A stretch of 56,000 nucleotides of DNA. Source: Cryptomeria japonica (taxonomy: Eukaryota; Streptophyta; Pinopsida; Cupressales; Cupressaceae). The notes beneath the pieces were generated by a model. It had not been told where the DNA came from. It did no database searches and saw nothing but the letters and a program-made list of their open reading frames with translations. Position 1 is the first letter of the stretch. Each line of letters begins with the position of its first letter. Positions 43,310 to 56,000 of this stretch are shown here, piece after piece. The stretch lies in NCBI RefSeq assembly GCF_030272615.1, contig NC_081413.1, positions 608,448,209-608,504,208 of the forward strand, read 5' to 3'. A program made the translations under genes and the position numbers.

Positions 43310-44745
43310 CTCATCATTATAAAGAGATGACAGAAAAGATGCTAAAGGTGTTACAGATAGTACATTATAGGGAGCTATGTCTAGTTCCAAACATGGACAA
43401 TGCTCTAATGATGGATGACTACGTTTTTAACCAATAGTTAGAGTTGGTGCTTTAGAAAACATCAAGGACAACTCATTATTTTCAATAGTTTCAAACATGT
43501 TATTTGAATCATCATCCAAATTGATTACTATAGGTGATTTAATAGGAAGAGGATATGAATCCCTTAGAATAGTTAACTTCAACTTTTGACAAGGTTTAGT
43601 AAGGTAAGGATCACCTCTAGGGGGTGTGATGATGGGGTAAGTTGAGAAAGCTAGGCCAAATCCACATCCTACTACTTAGGGGAAGATTCACTTCTTGATT
43701 CAAGCTCATGGACCTTAGCACAATGTCGTCATTAGCATTCTCTCACTCTACAATTTTATTGGTTACAGTTCAAATCTTATGTAGGAGGTTGGGTATGTAA
43801 AATCGATTCATTTTCTTTCTTTACTCGAGGAACAAAAGGAGAAATAGTATGAACCTCTAAAGGTTGAGAGATAGGGGAGTTCCAAATGGTGTCAAGCATT
43901 TCCCTCATTGTCCTTTATAGGATGGGAAAGGTGCAACTACAACTTACACATTAACACTTTAGGAAGAGGTAGGCTTCCCAGTCTATGATGTGGTTCACTC
44001 GTTGCCTGTGGGGCAAGAAGAGTTACTTTTGTATCCATATACGTTGAAGGATCCTTAGGGATAGCATTCAAAGTGGATCTTGAGGGATTACCTAAGGATA
44101 AATCAACCATTCTCTTGTTTTTTTAACTTTTGGTAGAATAGGAATAAGTTACCTTCATCAGGTTTAATGGGTTGTGGTTGATGAGATCGAAAATAGTCAA
44201 CTATGAAGTTTTCACATCTAGATAAGGGTTTTAAACCACTGTGATATATAGTTTGAACTTTTGTTTCCAGGTGGGGACTTCAAACGCTTATGAACTATAA
44301 GTGAGCCAAGGATGGCCCAACTTCACACAAAGTTGGTCTGAGGTAGGGATAATGGTAAAGATAGCATCTAAGATTTTAGTTCCAAATTGAACTTGAAGGG
44401 TGATGGAACCAATGGTGGGAAAATTGAAACCATCACACACCTTAATTGAGACTTGAGATTTATCATAAGTGTCTTCATATGATTCATGTGTAAATATATT
44501 CTTAGGCAACCATATTAACCATGCATATTGGATCAATATGCATCCCATTGTGAGATATTCACACATCGTCCCATTACAAATGGGGACCCCCACTTTTTCA
44601 CTTTCTGGGTTGTTCATCTTAGCTTAGTTGGTAGTCGTGTCTTTGTTATTAGCCTTTGCATTGGAGAGGTATAGGTGCTAAAAATGGCTAGGAATCAGGT
44701 AGATAGTCTTATATAAGTGTGCAGTAAGGTTTGCAAAGTCTAGGT
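43310..44745 (-). pseudogene. Ty3/gypsy protease-like region of element E (downstream part)
   Basis: Minus strand: MNNPESEKVGVPICNGTM, then ESYEDTYDKSQVSIKVCDGF, then NFPTIGSITLQVQFGTKILD and AIFTIIPTSDQLCVKLGHPW (44617-44288). This pattern, ending V-K-L-G-H/Y-P-W-L, belongs to the protease-like domain of Tat-like gypsy polyproteins. After frameshifts the text continues LKPLSRCENFIVDYF, STYMDTKVTLLAPQATSE and GCGFGLAFSTYPIITPPRGD to about 43440, followed by an acidic tail. The catalytic D-S/T-G motif is not evident. It is separated from its own Gag by element D. Confidence 0.6.
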
Positions 44746-44799
44746 GATGAGTTCAATCATGAGTAAGGAAGAATTGTCAATTTGCAGGTCACTTCAAGT

Positions 44800-46600
44800 A
44801 CTACTCTTGATGAGCGAACTTCACTTCATGAATACTCCTTGTGTAATGAATTTCTTACACTTCTCCCACAGAGAGAAGACTAGCTCTAAGATCTCATGTT
44901 GAGCAAGTTACAGGGTATTGAAGCTAAGAGCGTCAGTGAAAATGAACAAAAGGGAGTTTGGTCTTGGTTTGAAATTCACACTTCATGACTTCACCTTTTG
45001 GAGTGAATTCCCAACTTCATGAGTAGATGAACTCAAGCTAACTTCATGAGTTGGGGTATTGGAGCGAATTTCACCTTCAAGGCTTCACAATAAAAATGGA
45101 AGAAAGGAGATGAAAGAAATTTGGAATCACTCACTTCATGCTCAAGTAGTTGCAAGCGAACTTTATGACTTCATGTTTTGGAGCAAATTTTTCAACTTCA
45201 TGACTTGTTGCCTTGGAGAGAACTTCATGAATTGTTGTCTTGGAGTGAACTTCGTGACTTCATGTATTGGAGCGAACTTGAACTTCATGAGTTGGATTTT
45301 TGGAGCAAATTTCTTCATGTTGAAGGTAGAAGAATGAGGGAAAGTCAAAAGGTGCCTACTCCATGATCAAATAGCCAAGTGAACTTCATGAGTTGCCTTC
45401 TTGGAGAAAATATTTACAACTTCATGACTTGCCTCCTTGAAGCTAATTTCACCAATGAGCATACACAAGCAAGCCTACATGAGCGAAGTCGAATGAGAAA
45501 GGAAGGATGATCGCCTTGAATAGATTCAATGCCAAGTGAACTTCATGACTTGCCTTCTTGGAGCGAACTTCATGATTTCACTTCTTGGAGAAAAATTCCT
45601 ACTTCATGAGATGGATTTTTGGAGTGAAATTCATGAATACGGAGATTGGAGCAAATTGCATCTTCAAGTTTTCATAGGTGGAGTTGGGAATAAAGGAATT
45701 AGATAACATGAACTTCATGAGTTTCTAAGTTGGAGCGAAAATCCTTACTCCATGAGTTGCAAGAGTGGAGCAAAATCCTTACTTCATGAGCTGCAAGAGT
45801 GGAGCAAAATTCACAACTTCATGAGTTGAACAAGTGGAGTGATATCCTTACTTCACGAGTTGAGCAGCAAGAGCGAAATTTCCTGCTTCATGAGTTGCTA
45901 AGTTGGAGCTAAATTCAGACTTCATGAGTTTAGCAAGTGGAGCGAAAAAACATACTTCATGAGTTGAGCAACCCAAGCAAAATCCCTACTTCATGATCTC
46001 ACAGTTTGGAGCAAATTCCACATTTGAAGCAAATTCATGAGTTGGAGTATTGGAGTGAACTTCAGGTTTGAGAGTTTTGGAGCGAATTTTATATTTAGAA
46101 AAGACAAGTAAGCTTAGCAAACAAGGCAATGAAAACAAGACTTCATGTACACACCCCTTAGAGGGAATTTTGCAACTTCATGAGTTGCCACTTTGGAGCG
46201 AATTTTGCAACTTCATGAGTTGCCATCTTGGAGCGAATTTCATGTTTAGGACATTTGGAGCGAATTTCATACAAGTCTACTTCATGAGTTGATGATTGGG
46301 AGCGAATTCCATTCAAATGAACTTCATGAATTAATAAAATGGAGTAAACTTCATACAAAATGTACTTCATGAGTTAGAGGTTGAGGGCGAATTTCATGAT
46401 TTGAGAAAATGGAGTGAATTCCCTATGAAGGATAACTTCATGTTTGAAGGATATAGAGCTATCTTCATGTTTTGAAGAGATGAAGCGAAATTCATTCAAG
46501 CAAACTTCAGGAGTTGAGTATTTGGAGCGAATTTATACAAGGGTGAACTTCATGACTCAGAAGATTAGAACGAATTTTGGAAATTGAGAAAGACAAGAAC
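44800..46600 (+). repeat. Array of CTTCATGAGTTG…GGAGCGAAT units (element D)
   Basis: Some thirty or more copies of a unit of about 30-40 bp, 'acttcatgagttg' + variable bases + 'ttggagcgaattt', with irregular lengths. Good copies lie at 45213-45290, 45726-45860 and 46178-46270. It shares GGAGCGAA with the arrays of A and B but the rest of the unit differs. Reading frames over the array (HELLSWSE, FMTCCLGANF) are by-products. Confidence 0.88.
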
Positions 46601-46659
46601 TCCTCACCACAAACGAAAAGCAACTTCAAAGTGCTCCTACATGAAGGTGAATTCTCTTT

Positions 46660-47211
46660 ATATGCTCTCATTAAACCTATATATCAAGTGTATTTGATAC
46701 TTGCTTGTTTGTTTTGCAGGAAATGAAGCAAGATACAAGGAGAACCTTTTCAAGAAGCTTCATCAACAAATACAAGAGCATCAAAGAAGGATAAACTACA
46801 TGATGGAAGGATATTTTACAATCTTGAATTCCCTTGGGGAATCCAAGAATCAAAGTTAGTACGATGAAGAGCTACATTCAACCAATTGCATCACTCATCA
46901 AGTATGTCGAAAATGAAGGAGGATCAACCAAATTCATCACAAGACCTACATCAAACATGATTGAAGAAGCAGATAGTTCACAAGAGTTAATCAAAGTTTG
47001 CTTCTCATCATCATCATCACATTGAGCAACTGAATAATGTTGAGTTTCAAGAGATATCTCTCAATATCCCTTCATGATGATGAATCAAATCAAGTTTACA
47101 AATGCAAGATTGAGGTGGCAGCCCAATCACTACCTCCACCAATCAGAGAGGTCCACATCAACACGTCCAAGTTTAATGAATGAATCTCATATATGAAGGA
47201 ACAAACTCCAA
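46660..47211 (+). other. Conserved 3' internal segment of element D
   Basis: Colinear with 3530-4205 of element A. Begins with an acceptor-like CTTGTTTGTTTTGCAGG (about 46706-46722) and ends beside the LTR. No conserved reading frame is visible. Confidence 0.55.
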
Positions 47212-48272
47212 TGTAACTACCCTCAGTATCTATTGGTCCACACTCTTTGAATGCAATTCTTTCATTGGATAAGAAGAGTTTGTTGTAACAAACCCTAATT
47301 AGAGTTTCATTGTAAAATCTTGGCCATTGATGGAAATTCAATCCTGGCCATTCATTATAAATGAACTCTCTATAAAAGGCTCAAACTCTTCATTTGTAAA
47401 GGTTAATAGTTTGTTAATAGTTAATAGTGAGTAGAATAGTGAATAGATAGCAAATAGTGAATAGAATAGCAATTAGAATAGAAGCTAGGTTGGGAGAAGG
47501 CAAAGATTGTTGCCAAACCTTGTTGTAGAAAACAAATGAAATCATTGAAGTTGTGGTGAATTTGATTTGTTGCTTCAACAAGTCACATGTTCTTTACTTC
47601 TCAATTTACTTTCATGTTAATTAGATTGAATGGAGGAATTTGTTGAATACATTCATGTGGAATTTGTTTAGTCCATACCACTAGCCTCTTGTTGATTGTA
47701 AGTGTGCCTTGTGTGGTCAACTGAAGTGATATGAGCTTAACTTCGAATCGTTATACGTCCATTGCTTATGAATTAACTTGAATGGTGATCAATGTTCAAT
47801 GATAATGATTTGAATATCTTTAAATTGTCCTTAGAATATTGCACTAAGCTCGTGTCAAATTGTTTAGTTTGATGGTGAGACCTCGCTCAGTAGGATTCCA
47901 CCTAGTCATTCTTCTATATTCTTACATTTTAGGTCCTAGAATAGACTCTCTCAACCCTTTCCTTTTGCCCTTTTTTTTAAACTCCAACTAGTTTACGATC
48001 AAAAGCATCACCATATTGTAACATCAGATGATCTAAGTTCCAACGAATCAAACATTTAGGCATTCAAATGTAAGTCCCCTTGTGATTCCAACATAATCAC
48101 ATCAAACCAATGAGCTTATCCACACGTAGTGACCCTACATTCATGAACCTTGGAGTCTTCTCAAGTGATCCTTAAGCTAATCTTCAACATTTGAGAGATT
48201 TTGTTCAAGAGAGGATAGGATACTTTTGGGTATTTTATTTTGTGTTTGCATGTGCATAAAAACACATCAACA
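47212..48272 (+). repeat. LTR of element D
   Basis: About 1,061 bp, TGTAACTACC … CACATCAACA. Carries AAACCCTAATTAGAGTTT (47290-47307, one mismatch from a perfect palindrome) and a TATA box TATAAAAGG (47371-47379). Shares most of its length with the LTR at 11380-12360. Confidence 0.8.
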
Positions 48273-50321
48273 CACCCCACATGTGGGTTAGCCATTAATT
48301 CTAGTAGTAATGTTTAGTGGTCCATCCAATGCATTAATTATGTTATCACTCAAGCTAAAGGTGACATTAGGTTCACATTTAAGTTTAGGTTTCTCTTGCT
48401 CTATACAAGGTTCTATCACATTTGCTAGATGTTTAGCTCAGTTGGATTGGGAATTAGTTTCAATATAACTATAATCATTAAGCTCGACAATATTTGTGGA
48501 ATGAGAAGCCAAGGGATTGGTAGAGATTTGCAACTTATTATTAGGTGGTGCTAAGGATTTATTCCCTGTGTAATTCACACCATCCACCTATATGATATTA
48601 GAGTGATCTTGAATTTCATTTCTAAGACACATACAATTATTTGTATCGTATCTTATAGTATAATGATATTGAAAAAAGGCCTTCAAGTTAAATTAAGGGG
48701 ACAAAGGATTTGATGTATCTACGAGATGGATGGGGGGACACTTAATCAAATTGTTGTTTAACAACTGAATCATAATGGAATGCAAGGACTCAATTTTTTT
48801 TTGTAAAGTTGTTGCTCCTTGGTTTAGAAGAAAAGTGAGGCACAATAGGAGGTGTTGTAGCTACAATTATATTTCAATATTATTACAAGAATGAGTGTTT
48901 ATCTTAAAGAAAATCTTGTTTTGTTTCTTAAAGCCTTGGTAAGTTTGAGGAGTCGCTTTGGGTTTGTCAACTAGAGTCATAGATGAAGAACCTTCATATT
49001 AACTAATTGAAAGTTGATAATCACAAAGTGTTGTGCACAAGTATGTGAAGGATGGACAATTCAAAACATGATCTTATCTCTAATATGCAGTTGTAAATTA
49101 CCAATGAAAAATCTCTAAATATTAACATAAAAATAAAAAATAAAAATTTGTGAATACAAATTTTGATATTTACTAATAAAATTAGTTACTTTCTCTTTCA
49201 CACCCTATTTATGGTGCACCAAATCAATTAATGTAACTTGGTCCAGTGATATTTTAAAAATGTTACAAGAATTGATACACCAATTGTTCAAAATTATTGA
49301 TTGAGTTATTAGACAAATAGAAAAAGCAATCCAAGGTAGTTTCTTTCAAGGATCTAAGGAAAAGTTTTACAACAAGATCATCCTCAAAAATGAATTCACT
49401 GCATAAATTGCTCAATTCCAACACATGAGTATTATGATCAACTTTTCCATTATATTTATCAAAATGAGGTATCACTATGTGTTGTTGTATGGGAGTCTTA
49501 AGAATCACAATTGAATGCAAGCTACTTGTGCAATATGATGGGACAATTGTTTGGGACTAGGTTTGTTTCAAGTTGGTCGATTATTTTTGTAACAATGGCA
49601 CATTTTGTAATGATCCATTTATAGTGGCATCAATAGGTGAATTAGTTTGTAAAAAGTTCAACTATGATAGTGGGTTTAAAGGGATATTACATGGTAGGTA
49701 TGTGGACCGTTATGGTAAATGAGAGGTGGAGATGGTTGATAGGTGTTTGGAGAAACAAAAGGAAGATTGGTTGAAGGTGGCACATAACTATGTTGATTGA
49801 TAGGATTATCTAACCTACTTATAAGATTTGTGGCATTACAATTTTGTGCAACAAAAGATATAACAACGGATGTGTATGTAAGAATAGTGAGGATTGTTGT
49901 AGGTATGCACATTGGTATCTCAACTTGTATTTTAGGATTAGTATATATAAGTACTCATGTACAACTAGCTATATTCATAGTGTTTCCATCCACTATGTGA
50001 GCTATACTACACCATGTGAACCACCTTGTATCAACTTCCTTAGATTCTTAGTAAAAGGGATTGCCTTTTCAACCAAGTGTTCTCTACTCGCAAATTTTTG
50101 AAGACCTTCCAATTCCTTGTCAAGCCTCATCAATTGTCCATTAAACACTTGTATTGAAGGGTTATCCTCGTCATGAGAAGGTTGAGGGGAATAATTTATA
50201 GGTAAGCTAGGTAAGATGCATTTGGATTGTGGGATGATTGCTCTCCTAAGCTTCTTAGTGGGAATACGTTATCATGCAACTCAAGCTCAACACCATTAAT
50301 TTTTAAGGCAAGGGAAGCCAT
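48273..50321 (-). pseudogene. Ty3/gypsy Gag remnant (element E)
   Basis: Starts MASLALKINGVELELHDNVF (ATG at 50321). The gag core (49520-49090) reads VIPHFDKYNGKVDHNTHVLE, LSNLCSEFIFEDDLVVKLFL, RSLKETTLDCFFYL, then FEQLVYQFL, VKEKVTNFISKYQNLYSQI and FIGNLQLHIRDKIM, clear retrotransposon-gag-family signatures. A Pro/Tyr-rich part (49676-49912) precedes the core. Stops and frameshifts are frequent. The 3' end is interrupted at 48273 by element D; the polyprotein resumes near 44745. Confidence 0.75.
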
Positions 50322-53300
50322 AAATCGATAACTTATTCTAACATATATCTCTTATTCCTAAAAAGCAATTAAGGAAAACTAAAGGCCAAGATGGGGAAAT
50401 TAATTTATGTGTTTAATAAACTGATTTCTCACAATTTTTTTTGCAAATGTAAAATGAAATGATAATGATGTAATCAACGAACCAACTAATTAAGCAATGT
50501 GTAATGATAACAATGATGTAAATGATTAACCAATTAATTAAACTATGTGAAATAGTACCCTTATGATCAATTAACCACTTAATAATTGACATGAGATAAA
50601 AATATTATGATTAATTAATGAATCCAAGCACATGAGCAATAAATGTTGTCATGTGTTATGGTAGGTCTCCTTATCCTCTTACACCTTCAATTATTTCCTC
50701 TTATGATAAGGAGATTCACCATAATGATTACTACTGACTACTCCAATTTCAAGGTTCTATGCGTGCTTGCCCATATGATGAAATTCTTTGTGAACCAACT
50801 AATTCAATATTTATGTAAAATATTTTTAATACAATAATTATTTATAACAAGACAACTATGCATATTCTATTATTTCCTTAAATATGACTAATACAACACT
50901 CTTTGATACTCTGTGATGCATAATCTTGCCTCTACAAGTGGGGATTAAGTAATTTGAGGACTTTTTCTAAATTATTTCATATTTTAATATATTTTATATG
51001 TAACTTAGAAATGCTTTATGTTGATTAATTAAGAGTAGTTCCTTATATGGTGCATCATTATTTAGAGTATGTTCATGGTGTTAGAATTGTAAAGTTAAAA
51101 GAGATAAATGTATACTTGTTTCTAAGTTTAGTCATTTAACATTCGATATATGTATGGAATCTCCTTATGAGTGTTATGATAATATCCACGAGGTATACAA
51201 TATGCATTGAGATTAAAAAGAATAATGAAATAAAGAATTTTGGGACATCGAGATATGGAGAAAACAAAGCCCTCTTCCTTTCCTACATCATAGGAATATC
51301 AAGTACAACCAATGTACCTAAACTTACACATAGAAATCATCCCAAGAGAGATGATATGAATACTTTCAAGCCTCTTTACGAACAAATAAATATTAACCTT
51401 ATAAAGGCAATATGAAAAGAAGAAAAAAATCCAATAAATCCAATAGAAAATTCTTTTGTTCAACCAAAATAAAATCATGAACATGCCTCTCCCATTTGCA
51501 GTTTAGAGAAATGGATGTCTTGTTATGGGGAGACAACATTTCCAATGATGTTGAGTTATGCATATGTGTATTTCTTTTGAGTATTTGAATTGTAAAATGC
51601 TTCAGTGTGTTTTGGATGTTTCGTGCCTTATGATATGATGGACTATTAGCTATTGTAGTGATTACCTTGGTTCAATGTGTGTATTCTTGTCCTTGGCGCA
51701 TTTAAGAGTTTAATGAATTCCTAGATGATGAAATTTATGAGATGATTGTGATGTGGTATTTTACTTGATTTTGATGTGAAACCTATAATGTTAGTATATT
51801 GGCTAAATGGGGATTAATCGTGATTCTAGCATTTGATGACATGTCAAGACAAATTAATATTATGATTGTGAATTATCATATTTTGAGATATTAATGTTAA
51901 TGTTGAAATGTAATGTTAACTTGATTAGTTATTAAAATGTAGGAAGTTGTATTTTTATGATATTTTATTTTCTTCAAGGTATTATATATTTATTATTGTG
52001 GTTGGTTATACATGTTAGATTCTGTGGTTGTTTATGCTCACAATGAGATGATAATGTTATAATGTATAAACTATGTTAATGATGTTGAGGTACCGGTTAG
52101 GGAATATTTATACGTGCTTCGACTATGATGTACATGCACAGGTACCTGTGACGTTTGTTGAGTGATGCAAGTATCGGGTATTGACTCCACTTAGCTCCAT
52201 AGGTCTAATCATGCCCTTCCCCAATGGTAGTTAATAGGAGATAGCACATTGACCAGAACATCTCCAAACTATACCCAACACCTTACTAAGGACTATTTCC
52301 ACGTGTTTATTAGTCTGAACCCCGACTACCATAGTTGGTAAGACTAGAAAACCCAATCGTCTCAGTGTGTGGTCGACCTGTAAAGTTTGTTTGTGCATAT
52401 AGGTTTAAAATGCATTTTATAGTTAATTTCTATATATAAATGAGTTTAAATGATCTTTAGTTATAATTTAATTTCTAAATATTAAAACGTGCCTTGTGTA
52501 TTCATTGTGTTGGAAAATACATGATTAGGCTAATGGGGCCTTTTAGGAATTTATAAGTGTTATTTAATTTTAACTATTTTAATTGTTCTAAGCATGTTGA
52601 ATAGTAATTGAGTTATATATTGGGAAAAGAGTCATTTTCATACTTAGCTTATTTTGCAATTTTGCTCTTATAAAACCCTCCTATCTTTTTAAATTTGGTC
52701 TTTGTCATTATGAGAGATCTTTTGGGAATATTTTTGTGGGTAGCAACTATTGATTTGTTTTGGTGGATTCTACTTGTTGTCCAAATGATTTGTGGTATCA
52801 TTTTGATTGTGAAAAGATCTTCATCTTTGAAGTTCGTATACGAGTTTGAGGTAAGTTCATGATTTCTTATTGGTTTCTCAATATTTTTAATTCCAATTGC
52901 TTGTAATAGATCTGAATTATGATTTTAGAATATTTCTTTAGTTTATGGAAAACCATTTCATGTATTTAAACAAAAGATTGAGTAATTTTCATAAAACATG
53001 CCCTACGAAAGGTTTTATTGTCAAAGTTTAGATTGCATGCATGAAATTTGGATTTTTGTTGTTGATTGCATGGGAACCAAAAGGGTACCCTTGGATTTTA
53101 AAGAATTTCATTTTGAGTTTTGAGTACTTTTTAATATTTTTTAATGGTGAAATTGCACCCCTCCCTAGTTATCGAGATTTTTATGATGAGTTAAAAGTGG
53201 AATTGGATGGTTTCAATGTGATATTCTAATATGGGATAATAATAAAAATATATTATATTTTGAATTGGATCAAATCAGATCTGTTTACATGATGTTGTGA

Positions 53301-55326
53301 TCATATGATCTTTTGTGCATAAAGCATGAATAGTGAATATGTAAAGGGCAATTATGTCATGTGTTTTTGGTTGGAATCTCTTATGATGTTTCAATGTTGA
53401 TTTTGATTTATTACGTTATATATTAAGAATGATATGCGCTAAGGATTGAGTACTAGAGTGGGTTTGAGGAGTGGCTCCCAACGAGTACCTGACCTGTAAG
53501 AGGTATGCTGACAATCACATTGGGGAGTCTCTTAATCAAGTGATAACTTAGTTAAAAAATTGGGATAAAATATTAATAAGATAATTGGTGCCCCAATCAT
53601 ACCTTGAGCACTAGTATAAGACCAAGGATGTATTGGGAAGGCATGCCTACACATGAGCACTGGAACTTGTCTAAAAGACATGCCTTCTCATGTAGCGTTG
53701 GGAATTGCATGATTGCACATTGTTGTCCATATGAGAAGATGCCTGGTTCCACGTTGTTCCATCCCTTCGAGAACACATGATGATACTCTCTATACTCGGC
53801 CCTCTAGCATCTAAGTCCTAGTAGTTGAGTAGCATTCATGAATTGTTGAGCTCTTTCTCATTTTAGCGTTGGCTTCTTGATATTGTGCCTTGTGGAAATT
53901 TCGGTGTTGAGTTTTATTTTTTTAGGATTTGACTGTGTATGAATTTTTGTGCATCAACATTTAGAATCACCCTCTATGGCTCATCATTAGGATGAAAGGG
54001 TGCAATAAAAGTAACAATCACGTAGGGTAATTCATGTATGACGTGTGTGCTTCATGTTTTGCATATGTGTAAGCCTATATATTCTCATGTGTACTCTTGT
54101 ATGAGTGTTTAGTCCATGCGACTATCTCCACAAGCATAGTGGGGTGGACGTAAGGGTTCCACATGGTTGGGTGGCATGACAAACCATTGTTGGGGATTGA
54201 AGTTCTTGGCTTCAAGGATCAACTTCTAGTACACTTCATCTCTTTATTTTTCATGCTTTCATATTACCATTTTAAAGAAAATGTAAACTATGCATATGCA
54301 ATGTAATAATTATGTAATTATACAACGAACTCTTCTTACAGAGATTGATGTAATTTTATGATGTGGAAATGGATTAGAGTAGTTATGTGTGTTAGTGTTG
54401 GTATCAAACACAATTGGTTATGTTCCATTCTTTATTTCCAATGTTGTAGGTTGGAAATATATTAAGGAAAACTTCAATTGGTGCTTAAAATAAATTAGTT
54501 GAGTCATATGGTGTCTTGGAGGGTTTTATTATCCCCTCTCTACATTGTCATGTATTCTTATACGAGTTCAGAGTGGATTATAGTCAATTTGGGTCCATTC
54601 ATGAAAATCCAAAAATAATTGTACATCCTTAGAAGGAGGTGTAGGCATAGTTGATACTAGTTAAGGTCAATTAAAATCCCTTTTTGGGAATTTTAAGGGT
54701 GGATTGAAAGTGAATAGGATCGACCCAATCTCTTCCCTTGCTTGTAGGTGTCACCTAGTGACTGGAGGTGTAGATTGAAACTTGGTCTCCACACCTTTTC
54801 ATCATTTTCTCATACCTTGGGTGTCATTAACCACACAAACATGTACATGGTGTCTTGGGGATTGCATTGTTAAGCTAGTTTGCTCACTGCCTTAGACACT
54901 AGCACATTTGGAGGATGACAACAACATAGAAACCTAGTAAACAAAGGACTGCATTATTGAAAGTGAACCAATGTGCATCTTGAGGACTAAGGAACACCAT
55001 GGTTGTCTCCTTTTGGCAAGCAAGTGTCTCGACACCTTATGGACGCCCCTATCTAGCTAGTTTCTTAAAGAGGATTTTTTGAGTCCTTGAGGGCCAGTTT
55101 AACCTCACCGAAGTTGTCAGTTAAGTTTTTATGTGTCTAGGGAACCTTTGAGGTGTCCTTGTTGTGTTTCAAGTGAGTGTGAGTAGTATTTATGGTGTTT
55201 GTGTGTGATTTGATGCTTGTTAGAGCCCATATGTGACACCTAGGGCCTAAGAGAAGGCCCCGTTTATTGAGTAGAGTCTTGAATATTCTTGAAGGGCCTT
55301 GTATGTGTATTATCACCTTGTAGATG
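50322..55326. other. LTR-element-like non-coding DNA
   Basis: No gene is recognised. The plus strand looks like LTR or leader sequence: a TATA-like TTATAAAACCC near 52669 and GC-richer stretches at 52085-52390, 53450-53900 and 54700-55120. A degenerate primer site TTGGTATCAAACACAATTGG (54398-54417) resembles an iMet PBS. No matching LTR pair could be traced. Confidence 0.35.
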
Positions 55327-56000
55327 TTGTTGGAAGTGAAATCACTCTGAGAGGGGGGGTGAATTAGAGTGAACGAATTTTGACTCAACAAACACTTTAA
55401 AACATTTTTTAATCTTTGACAACCTTGTTTAACAATTTGAGACTGATGAGTGACAGTGAATTTGCAAGCCAAGAATTTGAACCAATGTGACTTAACTACT
55501 TAACAACCAAACTATTATTAAAGCATGTAAATATGATCATTCAATTATGAAGATGAATAATCTTTTTGACGCTTTCAAATAGGAATGACTTTGTCTTTTC
55601 AACAAGTTTAAATTGTGTATTGCAGAGATAACAACTTGTAAACAAAATAAGAACTCAAGGACAACAGTGTATACCATGAAATAATAAATGAATTGAAATA
55701 TTAGAGCATCAACTAATGGAACACATTAAGGGACAAAATAGACACATAACACCATGAATTTCATGAGTGGAAAACCCTCTTGGGGTAGAAAAACCACTCG
55801 GTAAAAGTTTATTTCTATTATCTCAAAGAGCACCAACTCTTTACATAATAATTTTGAAGCACCAACTTCAAGGAGCACCAACCCCTATTCCTCATGCAAA
55901 GTATACGTCTCTGATTACAAATACTCATAACCTTATAACTGCACTATGTAAGTGCAATTATAAAATTATCAGTGGCTGTATAAGTTTTGGATAATGATGC
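55327..56000 (+). other. Possible start of another repeat (TGTTGGAAGTG…)
   Basis: TGTTGGAAGTGAAATCACTC followed by 'gagagggggggtgaat' is reminiscent of a common plant LTR-element motif, and the region 55770-55900 has repeated 'gcaccaact'. It runs to the window edge, so no partner is visible. No coding sequence. Confidence 0.25.

Larger units (their letters stand above)
44746..48272 (+). mobile_element. Element D: 5'-truncated relative of element A
   Basis: Plus-strand order: repeat array (about 44800-46600), conserved 3' segment (46660-47211), complete LTR (47212-48272), the same order as element A. It sits inside minus-strand element E. No 5' LTR, gag or pol is seen and no matching 5-bp duplication for CACCC (48273-48277) is found on the left, so the left end is truncated and its coordinate approximate. 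Confidence 0.65.

Noticed and set aside
45059-46370. Frames with repeated FMTCCLGANF or HELLSWSE and their antisense
   Set aside because: By-products of the CTTCATGAGTTG array in element D.
54398-54417. Primer-binding site defining a further LTR element
   Set aside because: Only the first 8 bases fit (TGGTATCA), there is no LTR end CA just before it and no LTR pair, so it is mentioned but not called.

Overview
This window looks like intergenic or intronic DNA from a large plant nuclear genome, most likely a gymnosperm (inferred from the style of the LTR retrotransposons, the LINE tail and the dense nesting). It is AT-rich, has no rRNA, tRNA or CRISPR, and almost all recognisable coding sequence is decayed transposon protein. 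There are two exceptions. One is an intact open reading frame of about 1,100 codons on the minus strand (5243-8464). The other is a set of five phase-consistent minus-strand exons of a coiled-coil protein (16993-18063).

Layout. 1-2248: LTR-retroelement-like debris with a short CCCGAGGG-type tandem array. 2249-12360: a plus-strand LTR element ('A') with an array of GCTCC...GGAGCGA repeats. Its 3' LTR is split after 8 bases by a 7.16-kb unit ('B', 4214-11374) flanked by the 5-bp duplication GATAC. B carries an LTR-like left arm, the long ORF with its own TATA box and leader, a set of 11 palindromic GGAGCGAT hairpins, and a non-matching right end. 12361-15933: a minus-strand Ty3/gypsy (Tat-like) remnant ('F': PBS, gag, protease, RNase H without RT) cut by A. 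16993-18063: the exon cluster. 20493-23966: an LTR retrotransposon ('G') with two LTRs, PBS and PPT whose interior is built from captured host-gene pieces in one orientation (EXO70-like, 4-hydroxyphenylpyruvate dioxygenase, proteasome ATPase RPT5). 24156-27048: a LINE-like retroposed unit with a 19-bp duplication, containing 143-bp inverted arms and a TATG/TACA microsatellite. 27188-30231: a hAT-like unit carrying a nested retroposon with a 16-bp duplication (28900-29567). 30244-33350: a local duplication interrupted by a solo LTR (31564-32919, duplication CTCTA). 36773-39775: a non-autonomous CACTA element (duplication TTA). 39990-40290: a copia-like gag scrap. 43310-50321: a minus-strand gypsy remnant ('E') split by a relative of A ('D', to 48272) with its own GGAGCGAA array. 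50322-56000: LTR-element-like non-coding DNA.

The items most worth following up are unit B, the arrays in A, B and D that share a GGAGCGA core although the repeat units differ, the inverted telo-box conserved upstream of the TATA box in the three related LTRs, and the three-gene capture inside element G. All family names come from reading translated sequence by eye; no database search was run.
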